Below, in pieces: positions 43,569-52,416 of a stretch of DNA of 64,000 nt. Made by a program: the position numbers and the translations under genes. Source of the DNA: Alteromonas gilva (GTDB lineage: Bacteria > Pseudomonadota > Gammaproteobacteria > Enterobacterales > Alteromonadaceae); the NCBI RefSeq assembly GCF_028595265.1, contig NZ_JAQQXP010000001.1, positions 682,001 through 746,000 of the forward strand, read 5' to 3'. A model generated the notes under the pieces. It did no database searches and was not told the origin of the DNA. It worked only from the letters and a program-made list of their open reading frames with translations. Position 1 is the first letter of the stretch. Every line of letters starts with the position of its first letter.

Positions 43569-44169
43569 AGTGAGCTCCGCTATTTTTAGGGTGGCGCAAA
43601 ACATACTGCAAATACTCCGGCGGAATGGTCGTTTCGCCTGTCGCCAGTACGGTTTGCGAGGAAAGTTCAACAATTCGGGCATGTACACTAATGCCATTGT
43701 GCTGTACCAAATAGGTGCCCAGTAAAGCATAGGTTGCTGAAATACTTTCTTTGAGTTCAAGATAATCGCGGGTCATTACAAAGTCGCCCTGTTCAGTGAC
43801 GCGAATATAATCGGCGGCTTTGAAGTCTACGGTTGTCAGGCCGAATCGGTGTAACTCCGACATAAACGCTTCGGCAAGCTCAAAGCTTAGTGTCGAACTT
43901 TGCGTGAGATCGGAGTCAACCCGCACAAAGGTGGTTACTGCGATTTTTCCGTCGGGATCGAGGTTACGCATATTAATGGCCATTTCGTCGACCATTATTT
44001 TAGCGTAGCCCTGAATGCTTTGTGATAGGCGCGGGGATTGCGAATGCTGCATGGTGCCCAACTGATATAAATTAGCTGTGCTGGCTGATTGGCTTGTCCC
44101 ATTTGTATTGATTAAACTGCAGCTTTGTAAGCTGGCAGCGAGTATCAATAGCACGAGCTTAATATTCAT
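43558..44169 (-). CDS. FlgO-family lipoprotein (second copy)
   Basis: A 203-residue lipoprotein from ATG 44169 (MNIKLVLLILAASLQSC, lipobox Cys17), with AGG about eight bases upstream. The FlgO domain is seen in YAKIMVDEMAINMRNL, KIAVTTFVRVDSDLTQSS, LSFELAEAFMSELHRFGL, ALLGTYLVQHNGISVHARIVEL and VLATGETTIPPEYLQYVL. It is a clear but diverged paralogue of the next gene, with which it overlaps by 11 bases. The pair is transcribed away from the second SPOR lipoprotein gene through a 147-bp divergent region. Confidence 0.8.
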   Translation of the reverse strand: MNIKLVLLILAASLQSCSLINTNGTSQSASTANLYQLGTMQHSQSPRLSQSIQGYAKIMVDEMAINMRNLDPDGKIAVTTFVRVDSDLTQSSTLSFELAEAFMSELHRFGLTTVDFKAADYIRVTEQGDFVMTRDYLELKESISATYALLGTYLVQHNGISVHARIVELSSQTVLATGETTIPPEYLQYVLRHPKNSGAHYES

Positions 44170-44316
44170 TATCGAACCTATAACCGTTAGTAGTACAGAA
44201 CTAATAATAGCAGAAAGCATGCCATGTATATTTTAAAGTGGCGTATATCTTGCGTGGCTTATTTTTGTGTACGATTACACTCACAGATAACCGAAGCTTT
44301 ACAGGAGCTCACCTTA

Positions 44317-45057
44317 ATGCCGCATAGTTTGATGTTGTATTGCAGAAGTCACTCACGGATTGTGCTGAGTCTTGTTGCATATATTGCGTTGAGTATCAGC
44401 GGCTGTACCAGTCAATCAGGCACCGCAATACAGGAGCCGATGACAGCAGAGGAGGTGACGGTTTTTATCCAGGAGTGGCAAAACGTAAAGCCACAAATTA
44501 ATGAGCTTGCCGCCCTTAAAGCAGATCTTGCCATTATATTAGCCGAAGTGAACAGGCAGTCGGAGCTTACCAACCTGCCGCCACAATACGCCGGGCAACT
44601 TCAGGTTGACCACATAGAGGCAGAAGAAGATGACTACCTTTTGGATGAAGCATTCGAAAGCGACCCGTCGACGGTCGCGGAAGAAGGAGACGACATTTCC
44701 GATGACGCATCTGAAGGCGGCATGTCGATGCCCGCTGAAGAGGGTAATGCGCAACTACAACGGCAACCCTATGCCGCTCACCTGGCTTATTTCATAAGTT
44801 TGCCGGCAGCCAGACAGGGCTGGTCCAGAGTCACGCGTCAGTTTCCTGCTCTGCAGGGAGCCGTGCAGGTAAAAGTATTTACTGAGAGAATGGGGGAGCA
44901 AATGCTGCATAGTCTGAGAATCGGCCCCTTTGAAACCGAAATGGCCTCAAACCGAGTGTGTCAGGTATTTAAAACGCTTAATTTTAAGTGTAGGGCCGTT
45001 ATGTTTGAAGGTGAAGATATAACGGTTGGCGACGATAATAGTCGTGTTACCGAATAG
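44317..45057 (+). CDS. Second lipoprotein with C-terminal SPOR-like domain
   Basis: A 246-residue lipoprotein from ATG 44317, which has AGGAG nine bases upstream; the frame is open further up to 44224. The lipobox is SISGC (Cys30). Residues 40-85 (PMTAEEVTVFIQEWQNVKPQ) match the opening of the other SPOR lipoprotein (PLTAEERAEIRTLL), then comes a strongly acidic linker (about 100-146, EAEEDDYLLDEAFESD). The SPOR-like end has YAAHLAYFISLPAARQGW, LHSLRIGPFETE and VCQVFKTLNFKC with C215-x9-C225. So it is a paralogue of the 42216 gene, placed on the far side of the FlgO pair. Confidence 0.76.
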   Translation: MPHSLMLYCRSHSRIVLSLVAYIALSISGCTSQSGTAIQEPMTAEEVTVFIQEWQNVKPQINELAALKADLAIILAEVNRQSELTNLPPQYAGQLQVDHIEAEEDDYLLDEAFESDPSTVAEEGDDISDDASEGGMSMPAEEGNAQLQRQPYAAHLAYFISLPAARQGWSRVTRQFPALQGAVQVKVFTERMGEQMLHSLRIGPFETEMASNRVCQVFKTLNFKCRAVMFEGEDITVGDDNSRVTE

Positions 45058-45317
45058 TCTGCAGGACGTCGTCTAATCCAATAATCGGGTGCTTTGCCGG
45101 ATTAGCGCTCAATTGGTTTTTCCCTGATGTAACCCTTGTCCTATGACTATTAACTCTGTGTTTGACCCCTGGCCTGCTCCCAATGTTGTCGATCGTTTGA
45201 TCTATAGTAATTAACTTTCACCTTAGAATTTATAATTAAACTTTAGTTTATTGCAAACAGCGGATTTTGTGCCAAGCTTTAGTCACGATAAGAGTGTCAG
45301 AGGTCTTGGGGCGATAT

Positions 45318-46958
45318 ATGATAGATTTTAGTCAGTTCTCAATAAGAAATAAATTTGCTCTTCCGTTGGTTATCATTTCTGCATTGTTTGGTGTGGTAGC
45401 AGTGCTGTCAATTTTTGCGTTAAGTAATATTGCAAGTAACGCTGAATTGATTACACAGCGTTACCTCAATGCTGTCGGACTTACCTTAAATGCCGATCGC
45501 GATTTATATCAGGCTCACACAGCATTGCAGGATGTACTGATATTAAGTGACGGCAACCAAAACATCGATTCAGCCGTTACCGATTTTGAAGATAATGCAC
45601 AGCAAGCATTGGATAGAATGAAGCAAGCCAGAGCACTTGTTGAAGATGAAATAGCGGCCATCGGCAATCTGAGTGAGTTTCAACGGGATTATGACAAGTG
45701 GCTTAGCGGGGCAAACCAGGTTGTCACACTGGTTAAAGGCGGACAACTGGCAGAAGCAACAGTACTTCGCGCCAATCGGGTCTCAACCGAATTTGAGAAA
45801 CTACGCGGACATTACGATGAACTCGGCGAGTCGATAAATAACGCCGCTAACGCCCTCGACAAAAATATGCAGGCAGAATCACAAAGCGGACAATTTACCC
45901 TGGTGATAGTCGTTGTGCTGGTGTTGGCGGTGTGTGTCTTGTCGATCATTTTTGCCCCACGGCTGATTACCGATCGTTTAAATACGCTGATTGCGGTAAT
46001 GCGGGACATTAGCCAGGGAGATGGTGATTTACGCAGCCGTCTCGACAGTAAGGGCAAAGATGAGCTGGCGACACTGGCCTCTACGTTTAATCAGTTTATG
46101 AGTAACCTACAGGAACTCATCATTGTTATTCAACAGGATACAGAAGATCTTAAAGGTTCTGCCGCTAATCTTAACGATGCCTCGGTTAAGGTTAAGTCAT
46201 CCACACATAAACAAAATGAAAACCTCGAACAGATTGCCACGGCGGTGAACGAGTTAACCCATGTTGTCGCCGATACGGCGGCTAACAGTCAGGGGGCAAT
46301 GGAAAAAGTTAAGCTTGCATCAGAAATTAGCAGTAATTCTAAGGTTGTCGTAAATGACTCGGTGCGTAATGTATCGAATTTGTCGACGTCAATCAGTAAT
46401 GCCAGTGATGTGATTTCCAGCCTTGCCAAAGAATCACAAAATATTATCGCGGTGTTAGATGTTATTCGGGGGATTGCCGAGCAAACTAACCTGCTGGCGC
46501 TCAACGCTGCCATTGAAGCGGCACGGGCCGGAGAGCAGGGGCGTGGTTTCGCAGTGGTGGCCGACGAAGTGCGCACACTGGCTAGCCGAACTCAACAATC
46601 CACCGAAAACATAAATGAAATGCTCGGTCGCCTGGAGCAAAGTGTCAGTAACGCCGTGTCGGCCATTGAGCAGGGAGCGGGCGAAGTAGAGTCTGTGGTG
46701 ACCATCTCCGAGCAGTTAGCCACCGCCTTTGAGCAGGTTAATGACGCGGTGAACCAGGCTAATGAAACCATTTACCAAATTGCCGCAGCAACGGAAGAGC
46801 AAAGCCAGGTTGTTTCTGACATCAACACTAACGTGAGCAATCTCAACTCGCTTGGCCATCAGAACCAGAAAACCATTGAAGACACCGATCATATTGCGAA
46901 TGATGTGAACAATACAGTGCTCCAGCTCGGCCAAAAGATCAGCCGCTTTAAAACCTGA
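45318..46958 (+). CDS. Methyl-accepting chemotaxis protein
   Basis: A 546-residue chemoreceptor from ATG 45318 (MIDFSQFSIRNKF) with GGGGCG upstream; the longer frame lacks a ribosome-binding site. TM1 is about residues 15-36, the periplasmic sensor about 37-186 is a helical bundle, TM2 about 188-210, HAMP about 211-265 (VMRDISQGDGDLRSRLD), then the coiled-coil signalling domain. The hairpin tip is canonical (RGIAEQTNLLALNAAIEAAR, GRGFAVVADEVRTLA). No CheR-binding pentapeptide is visible at the C-terminus (QKISRFKT). The ligand is unknown; the next gene is an outer-membrane porin 58 bp away. Confidence 0.95.
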   Translation: MIDFSQFSIRNKFALPLVIISALFGVVAVLSIFALSNIASNAELITQRYLNAVGLTLNADRDLYQAHTALQDVLILSDGNQNIDSAVTDFEDNAQQALDRMKQARALVEDEIAAIGNLSEFQRDYDKWLSGANQVVTLVKGGQLAEATVLRANRVSTEFEKLRGHYDELGESINNAANALDKNMQAESQSGQFTLVIVVVLVLAVCVLSIIFAPRLITDRLNTLIAVMRDISQGDGDLRSRLDSKGKDELATLASTFNQFMSNLQELIIVIQQDTEDLKGSAANLNDASVKVKSSTHKQNENLEQIATAVNELTHVVADTAANSQGAMEKVKLASEISSNSKVVVNDSVRNVSNLSTSISNASDVISSLAKESQNIIAVLDVIRGIAEQTNLLALNAAIEAARAGEQGRGFAVVADEVRTLASRTQQSTENINEMLGRLEQSVSNAVSAIEQGAGEVESVVTISEQLATAFEQVNDAVNQANETIYQIAAATEEQSQVVSDINTNVSNLNSLGHQNQKTIEDTDHIANDVNNTVLQLGQKISRFKT

Positions 46959-47016
46959 CATACCGGTCAGCGCTTAATCATATAAAAACCAAAAGTGAAG
47001 TTACGGGAGACACCGC

Positions 47017-48324
47017 ATGAGATCACTGAATCCAAAATTTACCCAATCACTGAGTATGGGGGCTATCATACTTGGGTTGTCCTCGCCCGCCGCGGCCGAA
47101 TCTCCTGCCTTTGACGTGTCGGGGCAATGGAACCTGCGTTATGAAAGCTTAACTAACCCGTTTTTCCCGACCACTGATGAACGCTTTCATCAACACAACC
47201 AACGCCTCTCCTCTAAGTTACAAGTGAAAGGCGTGATGTCATGGTCGCGGTTTGAGCTGGTAGGAGAACTCGGTGACTCAAGAGTTTACTTAGATAACGA
47301 CGATCCGACGCTGGGTCGCTCGCAGGTGAATACACTGGAACCTGTTCAATTACATTTTTCGTTTTTGGGGGAGGCCGATACCAATAGCGATTTAAGTATG
47401 AAAAAAACCAGCGTTGGCCGGTTTTTGCTCGACCACGGTAGCCGCCGGCTGATTGCCAGTGCCTATTTTCGTAATGCGCTGAATACCTTCGACGGCGTCG
47501 TGAGTGACTGGCAGTGGCAAGACTGGAATGTCAGAGCGGTTTACCTGTTGCCGGTTACCCGTTTGCCTGGCGATGCAGCAAGCATTGATAATAACGAGCG
47601 AGCACTGGATAAGTCTTATACTGAGCGCAAGCTATATGGCTTTTATGCGTATTCTCCGGGCAAAACCTGGCAGTTGCAAAGTTACTGGTTAGATGAAAAA
47701 GACGGTCCTGATCTGAATACCGCCAACCGCCAGTTCCTCACCGTGAGTGCACATTACACGTTACCGAATACCACTGACTGGCGCGCCGATGCCGAAGTGA
47801 TTTTGCAATCCGGCACCCGTCATCGAACCACGTCACCGGCTGACACCACAGAAATCGATCAACGCGCCTGGTTATTTCATGGCGCATTAGGGCAGATGAT
47901 CACCGACAACACTTCGTTGCAGGTCGTGGCCGACCTTATTAGCGGCGATAACGACAGTAGTGACGGTACTAATCACGATTTTGACGGGCTGTATGGGGTG
48001 CGTCGCTTCGATTTTGGTCCTACCGAGGTCTATCGCGCGCTGCCGCGCCGCAACCTGGTATCGGTCGGGCTCAAGATGGTGAGCAAATTCACCAAGAAAG
48101 ATAATTTGTTGGTCCGTTACCTTAACTTTAGTTATCACAAAACCCCGGTCGGCAGCGCCGATGATATTGGTAATCAAATCGAGTTTCGCTGGCGCCATCA
48201 GTTATTGCCCAAGTTTCGTCTGGAGTTTGGTGGGGCGTACTTATTCAAGGGTGAAGCCTTAGAGCAGGGCGACTACCCGGATAATACGGTGTATGGTTAT
48301 ACTGGCTTTCAGTTAAAGTTTTAA
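47017..48324 (+). CDS. Alginate-export-type outer-membrane protein
   Basis: A 435-residue outer-membrane beta-barrel. Signal peptide residues 1-27 (SLSMGAIILGLSSPAAAES). The body is alternating amphipathic strands with family stretches: SGQWNLRYESLTNPF, RLSSKLQVKGVMSWSRFELVGELGDSR, VGRFLLDHGSRRLIAS, NLVSVGLKMVSKFTKKDNLLVRYL, and the terminal GYTGFQLKF ending in Phe as needed for BAM. GGGAGA lies eight bases before ATG. Proteins of this family are annotated as alginate export (AlgE-like) but include general substrate porins. Without alginate genes nearby, an uptake porin is as likely as an exporter. Confidence 0.78.
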   Translation: MRSLNPKFTQSLSMGAIILGLSSPAAAESPAFDVSGQWNLRYESLTNPFFPTTDERFHQHNQRLSSKLQVKGVMSWSRFELVGELGDSRVYLDNDDPTLGRSQVNTLEPVQLHFSFLGEADTNSDLSMKKTSVGRFLLDHGSRRLIASAYFRNALNTFDGVVSDWQWQDWNVRAVYLLPVTRLPGDAASIDNNERALDKSYTERKLYGFYAYSPGKTWQLQSYWLDEKDGPDLNTANRQFLTVSAHYTLPNTTDWRADAEVILQSGTRHRTTSPADTTEIDQRAWLFHGALGQMITDNTSLQVVADLISGDNDSSDGTNHDFDGLYGVRRFDFGPTEVYRALPRRNLVSVGLKMVSKFTKKDNLLVRYLNFSYHKTPVGSADDIGNQIEFRWRHQLLPKFRLEFGGAYLFKGEALEQGDYPDNTVYGYTGFQLKF

Positions 48325-48393
48325 CGGTTCGCTCAACCCGCAGCGCTGATGATGCAGCCTGATGTTGTTGATAAGCCTTATGGGCAGGCGTTA

Positions 48394-48427
48394 ACAAAAA
48401 AAGCCGGTGACAGTCACCGGCTTTATA
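48394..48427. terminator. Bidirectional rho-independent terminator
   Basis: Perfect 11-bp stem AAAGCCGGTGA (48400-48410) / TCACCGGCTTT (48414-48424), three-base loop CAG. Flanked by AAAAAA on the left, so the minus strand has a good T-tract (end of the DUF885 gene); the plus strand tail CTTTAT is moderate (end of the porin gene). The two genes converge here. Confidence 0.9.
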
Positions 48428-48459
48428 GTATGCATGAATAAGTCAATAGACCCTGATGA

Positions 48460-50325
48460 TCAGGCTTTGCGTTCAGCAATCCAGTTATCTACCATACGTT
48501 CCAGTATCGTCAGCGGCACAGCCCCACTGCCCAGAATCACATCATGAAACGCGCGGATATCAAACTTATCACCAAGTTGCTGCTCTGCTTTAGCGCGCAG
48601 CTGCTGAATTTTGAGCATGCCAATCTTGTAAGACGTCGCTTGTCCTGGCCACACAAAGTAGCGTTGAACTTCGGCTTTAATCGCACCATCTGAAATCGGT
48701 GAGTTGTCTTTAAAAAACTGTTGTGCCTGCTCTTCTGACCAGCCTTTGGCATGAATACCCGTATCCACAACCAGACGAATCGCGCGCCACATTTCTGATA
48801 CCAGACGGCCAAAATCAGACATTGGATCCTGATACCCGCCCATTTCCTTGGCAACAGATTCGGCATAAAGGGCCCAGCCTTCTACGTAGCTGTTAAAGAA
48901 TGACTGGGTACGAAACTTGGGTACGCCTTCAAGTTCCTGCGCAATGGATATTTGCATATGGTGGCCGGGGTTGCCCTCGTGATAAGCAATGGCTTCCATT
49001 TCGTTCTTTGGCATGCTGGTCATATCCAGCAGATGCGCGTAGTACACGCCAGGCGTACTGCCATCCGGCGAGCCGGCAAAGTAATGCTGCGGCGCACCCG
49101 CTTGTTCACGGTATGACTCTACGCGTTTCACCACCAAATCGGCTTTGGGTAAAATGCCAAAGAACTCTGGCAATTTAGACTCAATGTTGTCCAGGTAAGC
49201 CGTGGCATCGTCAAGATAGCCCTGACGGCCTTCGTCTGTATTCGGATAATAAAAACGTTCATCGGAGGTGTCAGATTTGATATAAGCGAAGAACTCTTTT
49301 AGTGAACCATCGAAGCCTTCCTGCTCTTTTATTTTTTTCATTTCACCGAGAATTCGTTCGACTTCAGACAAACCGATTTGGTGTATTTCATCGGCTGTCA
49401 GATCGGTGGTGGTGCGATAGGCCAGCATTGAGTTGTAGTAGGCTTCACCCTGCGGTAAGGAGCCGGCGCCTTTGGCTTCCCGGTCGATATTGGGCAGATC
49501 ATTTTCAAACCAGCTGATGAGCTTGTCGTAGGCTGGCATTACATGCTCGAGCAGGGCCGTTTCTGCTTGCAGGGTAAGTGTTTGCGCTTCTTCTTCACTT
49601 AACTTGCCGGCTTCAACCAGCGAAGCTATTTTACTTTTTACATCGGCAAGCAATGACGAGTCGGTATCACTTTCCGGCTCAAAAGGATAACCGGATATCA
49701 CCGCTTTACTTTGTTTAATTACCCCTTCGTAAGCAAAATACGGTGCTTTAACGCCCTCGTCGGCATTAATTGCAACCCGGTCGGTCAGTTGCTCAACGGC
49801 ACGGCCGATCCCTTTTAAGCGCGACACATAGGCATCCACATCGGCAGGCTCAGACACCTTGTGGTAGTTCATGATGAGCGTTGGCAGCATGGATTGCATA
49901 CCATTCATTTGCGTTAACACGTAATTGCGGCGTAAAAACTCAGCGCGTTCTTTAGCCTGTTGATATTGAAATATCCAGAGGTCATAGGAGATCCTGGCGT
50001 TTTCATCCAACTTGTCGTAGTCGAAGGATTCTTTAAGCTCCTTGACGGTGGCAGCACGCCAGGCAAGCTGTTCGGCTTCGGCTTGTTCCGACATATCATC
50101 AATTTGATCGTATAAGTCTTTGCGACCCTGCCGGGTCAGTGAAAGCGGAGAAAACTGCAGCTGTTGTTCGTATTTTTCTTCAAACCAAGCGTTTAACCGC
50201 TCAGTTTCAGACTCTACAGATGCAGATTGAGTCACCGGCACCTGGGTTGTTGCGCTGGGCGGCGGCGCTTCTGAGCAGCCAGCCATAGCGAGCGAAATAG
50301 CACTTAACAGTAATAGTCGTTTCAT
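48460..50325 (-). CDS. DUF885-family lipoprotein, putative zinc peptidase
   Basis: A 621-residue lipoprotein: lipobox AMAGC with Cys17, then a Pro/Thr/Ser linker. The remainder is a DUF885 domain whose C-terminal half carries the metallopeptidase-like motif AIAYHEGNPGHHMQ (HExxxH type, about residues 463-476) and EGWALYAESVAKEMG (second Glu ligand, about 499-513). PGQATSYKIGMLKIQQLR is also typical. DUF885 proteins are presumed periplasmic or surface zinc peptidases; no substrate is established. In this window it lies near the TonB receptor/dipeptidase pair, so a peptide-degrading role would fit. Confidence 0.9.
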   Translation of the reverse strand: MKRLLLLSAISLAMAGCSEAPPPSATTQVPVTQSASVESETERLNAWFEEKYEQQLQFSPLSLTRQGRKDLYDQIDDMSEQAEAEQLAWRAATVKELKESFDYDKLDENARISYDLWIFQYQQAKERAEFLRRNYVLTQMNGMQSMLPTLIMNYHKVSEPADVDAYVSRLKGIGRAVEQLTDRVAINADEGVKAPYFAYEGVIKQSKAVISGYPFEPESDTDSSLLADVKSKIASLVEAGKLSEEEAQTLTLQAETALLEHVMPAYDKLISWFENDLPNIDREAKGAGSLPQGEAYYNSMLAYRTTTDLTADEIHQIGLSEVERILGEMKKIKEQEGFDGSLKEFFAYIKSDTSDERFYYPNTDEGRQGYLDDATAYLDNIESKLPEFFGILPKADLVVKRVESYREQAGAPQHYFAGSPDGSTPGVYYAHLLDMTSMPKNEMEAIAYHEGNPGHHMQISIAQELEGVPKFRTQSFFNSYVEGWALYAESVAKEMGGYQDPMSDFGRLVSEMWRAIRLVVDTGIHAKGWSEEQAQQFFKDNSPISDGAIKAEVQRYFVWPGQATSYKIGMLKIQQLRAKAEQQLGDKFDIRAFHDVILGSGAVPLTILERMVDNWIAERKA

Positions 50326-50436
50326 TGGTGATTGAAGTCCCTGGTTGGTTATTATTATATTGGCGTGTGTAATAGCTGTTTAGTTAACGCTTTTCTCCGG
50401 CTAATATCAATAGGCTCGTGAACCTCGCCCACAAGC

Positions 50437-51603
50437 CTACAATGTACTCACAAACATTTTTATACGGGCAAGGCCTTCAACAAGGGCAGATTCAGAGGTC
50501 GCGTAGGATAATCGCACGTACTTTTCGGCATCTGCGTTACCAAAATCATTGCCAGGTGTCAGCGCAACGCCCTGCTCATCTAGCAGGCGCTGACAAAAAG
50601 TCATGGCGGTTAAATCGGTACTACTGATATCAATGTAAACATAAAACGCGCCATCGGGTGTCACAGGCACATGCAGGCCAATGTCAGCCAGACCGTCGAG
50701 TACAAGCCTGCGGCGCTGTAACAGCGACTCCCTGCGTGCTTCGCATAAGGTCAGTGTGTCTGGTGTAAAGCAAGCCATGGCGGCGATTTGTGCCGGTGTG
50801 GAAGGGCAAATATAGAGGTTTTGTGCCAACCGCTCGATGACCGCAACCATGCTTTCCGGCACTACCATCCAGCCAAGGCGCCAGCCAGTCATGCCAAAAT
50901 ATTTTGAAAAACTGTTGATGATAATAGCGTCATCGTCAAAGGCTAGCGCCGTCTGCGGCGCGCCGTGTTCTCCATCACTTAAATTCAGGTATATCTCATC
51001 GATAATTCGCCATGCGTTGTGGGCTTTGGCAAACTCGCACATAGCAGCCAGTTCAGCGGCCCTAACGGCGGTGCCGGTGGGGTTTGAAGGGGTTGCTATC
51101 ATCAGTGCTTTGGTATCTTGCTGCCAGAGTTGCTTTACTAACGCGGCGGTCAATTGAAAGCGGCTGTCTGCATCGGTTGGAACTAAGTTAACCTTGCCAC
51201 CAAAGGTGGTAACAAACTGACGGTTACAGGGATAAGCGGGATCGCCCATCATCACTTCATCACCGTTATCGACCAGCGCCGCACATACCAACAATAACGC
51301 CGCTGAGGCGCCGGCCGTGACAATAACCCGATTGGGTGCAATGGTCAGGCCGTGCTGAGTTTGGTAAAAACCAGCAATAGCAGCGCGCAGCTCTGGCGTG
51401 CCCAGTGCGCTGGTATAGGGTAACTCGTTGGCTGAGATGGCTTGTTGCATAGCCGCCTGCACAGCAGGAGGTGCGCCAAAATCAGGCTCGCCAATATTAA
51501 ACCGGATAACCGATTTACCGGCAGCTTCGAGGGCGGCTGCTCGCTCGCCAAATGCCATAGCATAAAAGGGCGCTACAGATTGCGCCCGCTGGGAATATTG
51601 CAT
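50437..51603 (-). CDS. Class I/II pyridoxal-phosphate aminotransferase
   Basis: Fold-type I PLP enzyme of 388 residues. The Schiff-base Lys is in NSFSKYFGMTGWRLGW (about residues 229-244); other features: FNIGEPDFGAPPAV, PYTSALGTPELRAAIAGFY, MIATPSNPTGTAV, RIIDEIYLNLSDG and KYVRLSYATS (substrate-binding Arg). It resembles the aspartate/aromatic aminotransferase subgroup often annotated AspC-like or as pyridoxal-dependent aminotransferase; the amino donor cannot be told. The downstream DUF885 gene lies 111 bp away; the upstream membrane protein gene ends 21 bp before it, so those two may form an operon. Confidence 0.92.
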   Translation of the reverse strand: MQYSQRAQSVAPFYAMAFGERAAALEAAGKSVIRFNIGEPDFGAPPAVQAAMQQAISANELPYTSALGTPELRAAIAGFYQTQHGLTIAPNRVIVTAGASAALLLVCAALVDNGDEVMMGDPAYPCNRQFVTTFGGKVNLVPTDADSRFQLTAALVKQLWQQDTKALMIATPSNPTGTAVRAAELAAMCEFAKAHNAWRIIDEIYLNLSDGEHGAPQTALAFDDDAIIINSFSKYFGMTGWRLGWMVVPESMVAVIERLAQNLYICPSTPAQIAAMACFTPDTLTLCEARRESLLQRRRLVLDGLADIGLHVPVTPDGAFYVYIDISSTDLTAMTFCQRLLDEQGVALTPGNDFGNADAEKYVRLSYATSESALVEGLARIKMFVSTL

Positions 51604-51624
51604 GAATAACTCGTTTGATTAAGG

Positions 51625-52056
51625 TTAGTGCAACCAGCCAGCTTTAACACCACGCTGACTAAATAGCACAAGAAACAATGCGATGCTGGTTACTATGACA
51701 GGCATAACCACAATTCCCAAGCCCATGATGCCAATGGCATCTACGACAATAAAATTATGATACTGCTGCACCAGCACCCCGGCAAAAGACATTACCAAAA
51801 GAGGAAACGCCAGCTTTTTGCCCAGGGCTAACACAATGGTGCCGAGCAAGCCGCCAAATACAGCTAACGCATAGGCGGCATAAGACCACGCCGGGATATC
51901 TCGATAAATCGTTTGTTGCGCTTCTGGCAGGGTGGCGATGGTTTCTGGTGTCATCATGATCTGACTAAAAAAAGCGGCCACGCCAATAGCGTTCCAGAGC
52001 ACCATTATCCAGGCGAATATTTTCATGCCGGTGGTCATTTTCTTCGCGTTTTTCAT
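51625..52056 (-). CDS. Four-helix membrane protein of unknown function
   Basis: A 143-residue integral membrane protein with four predicted helices: about residues 11-31 (MKIFAWIMVLWNAIGVAAFF), 58-81 (YAAYALAVFGGLLGTIVLAL), 84-103 and 109-132. A short periplasmic loop with PETIATLPEAQQTIYRDIP sits between helices 1 and 2. Similar small proteins are sometimes called sugar-transporter-like; I cannot assign a function. AAGGAA precedes the ATG. It is 21 bp upstream of the aminotransferase gene and probably co-transcribed. Confidence 0.82.
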   Translation of the reverse strand: MKNAKKMTTGMKIFAWIMVLWNAIGVAAFFSQIMMTPETIATLPEAQQTIYRDIPAWSYAAYALAVFGGLLGTIVLALGKKLAFPLLVMSFAGVLVQQYHNFIVVDAIGIMGLGIVVMPVIVTSIALFLVLFSQRGVKAGWLH

Positions 52057-52416
52057 GGGTATTCCTTGTCGCTGTGAATGGTCACTACTATACGAAAAAA
52101 TGCTGGCAGAGCATAAGGAATTCTGCCGCTTGGTTAATGTTGGTGCAACGGCGCATTAAATGCTCCCCGTGACTGTGCAGCGGTGAATCTGGTTATATAA
52201 CAAATGTTAAATAATCGTATTTAAAATAATGTATACGGTATCAAGTATGCAGGTTGTCTTTATTGATTGTTGTTTCGTCTTAATTCTCTATTTATTTCAA
52301 TGTGTTGGTATGTTGTTTGATTGTTCCTTGATAGTTTGCACCGCAAAAGGAATTGCGCAGAATAAAAAAAGGGGCACCCATAAGGGAATTTTCACCTGAT
52401 TGAGAACACATACAAT
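52057..52416. other. 360-bp divergent intergenic region
   Basis: Between the divergent membrane protein and TonB-receptor genes. AT-rich around 52196-52260 and 52280-52330, which would suit promoters of both, but no clear -35/-10 pair is visible. A run of AAAAAAA followed by GGGG at 52364-52374 is notable. The receptor start (ATG 52417) has only a weak ribosome-binding site. I see no Fur-box or known riboswitch. Confidence 0.5.

Noticed and set aside
43569..43760. Extended start of the first FlgO gene
   Set aside because: It runs inside the second FlgO gene, and the lipoprotein signal peptide begins at ATG 43568.
44170..44316. A promoter assignment in the FlgO/SPOR divergent region
   Set aside because: The region must contain promoters for both directions, but no clear -35/-10 pair could be read.
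47017..48324. Alginate biosynthesis locus
   Set aside because: The porin is AlgE-like in family, but no alg genes occur around it.
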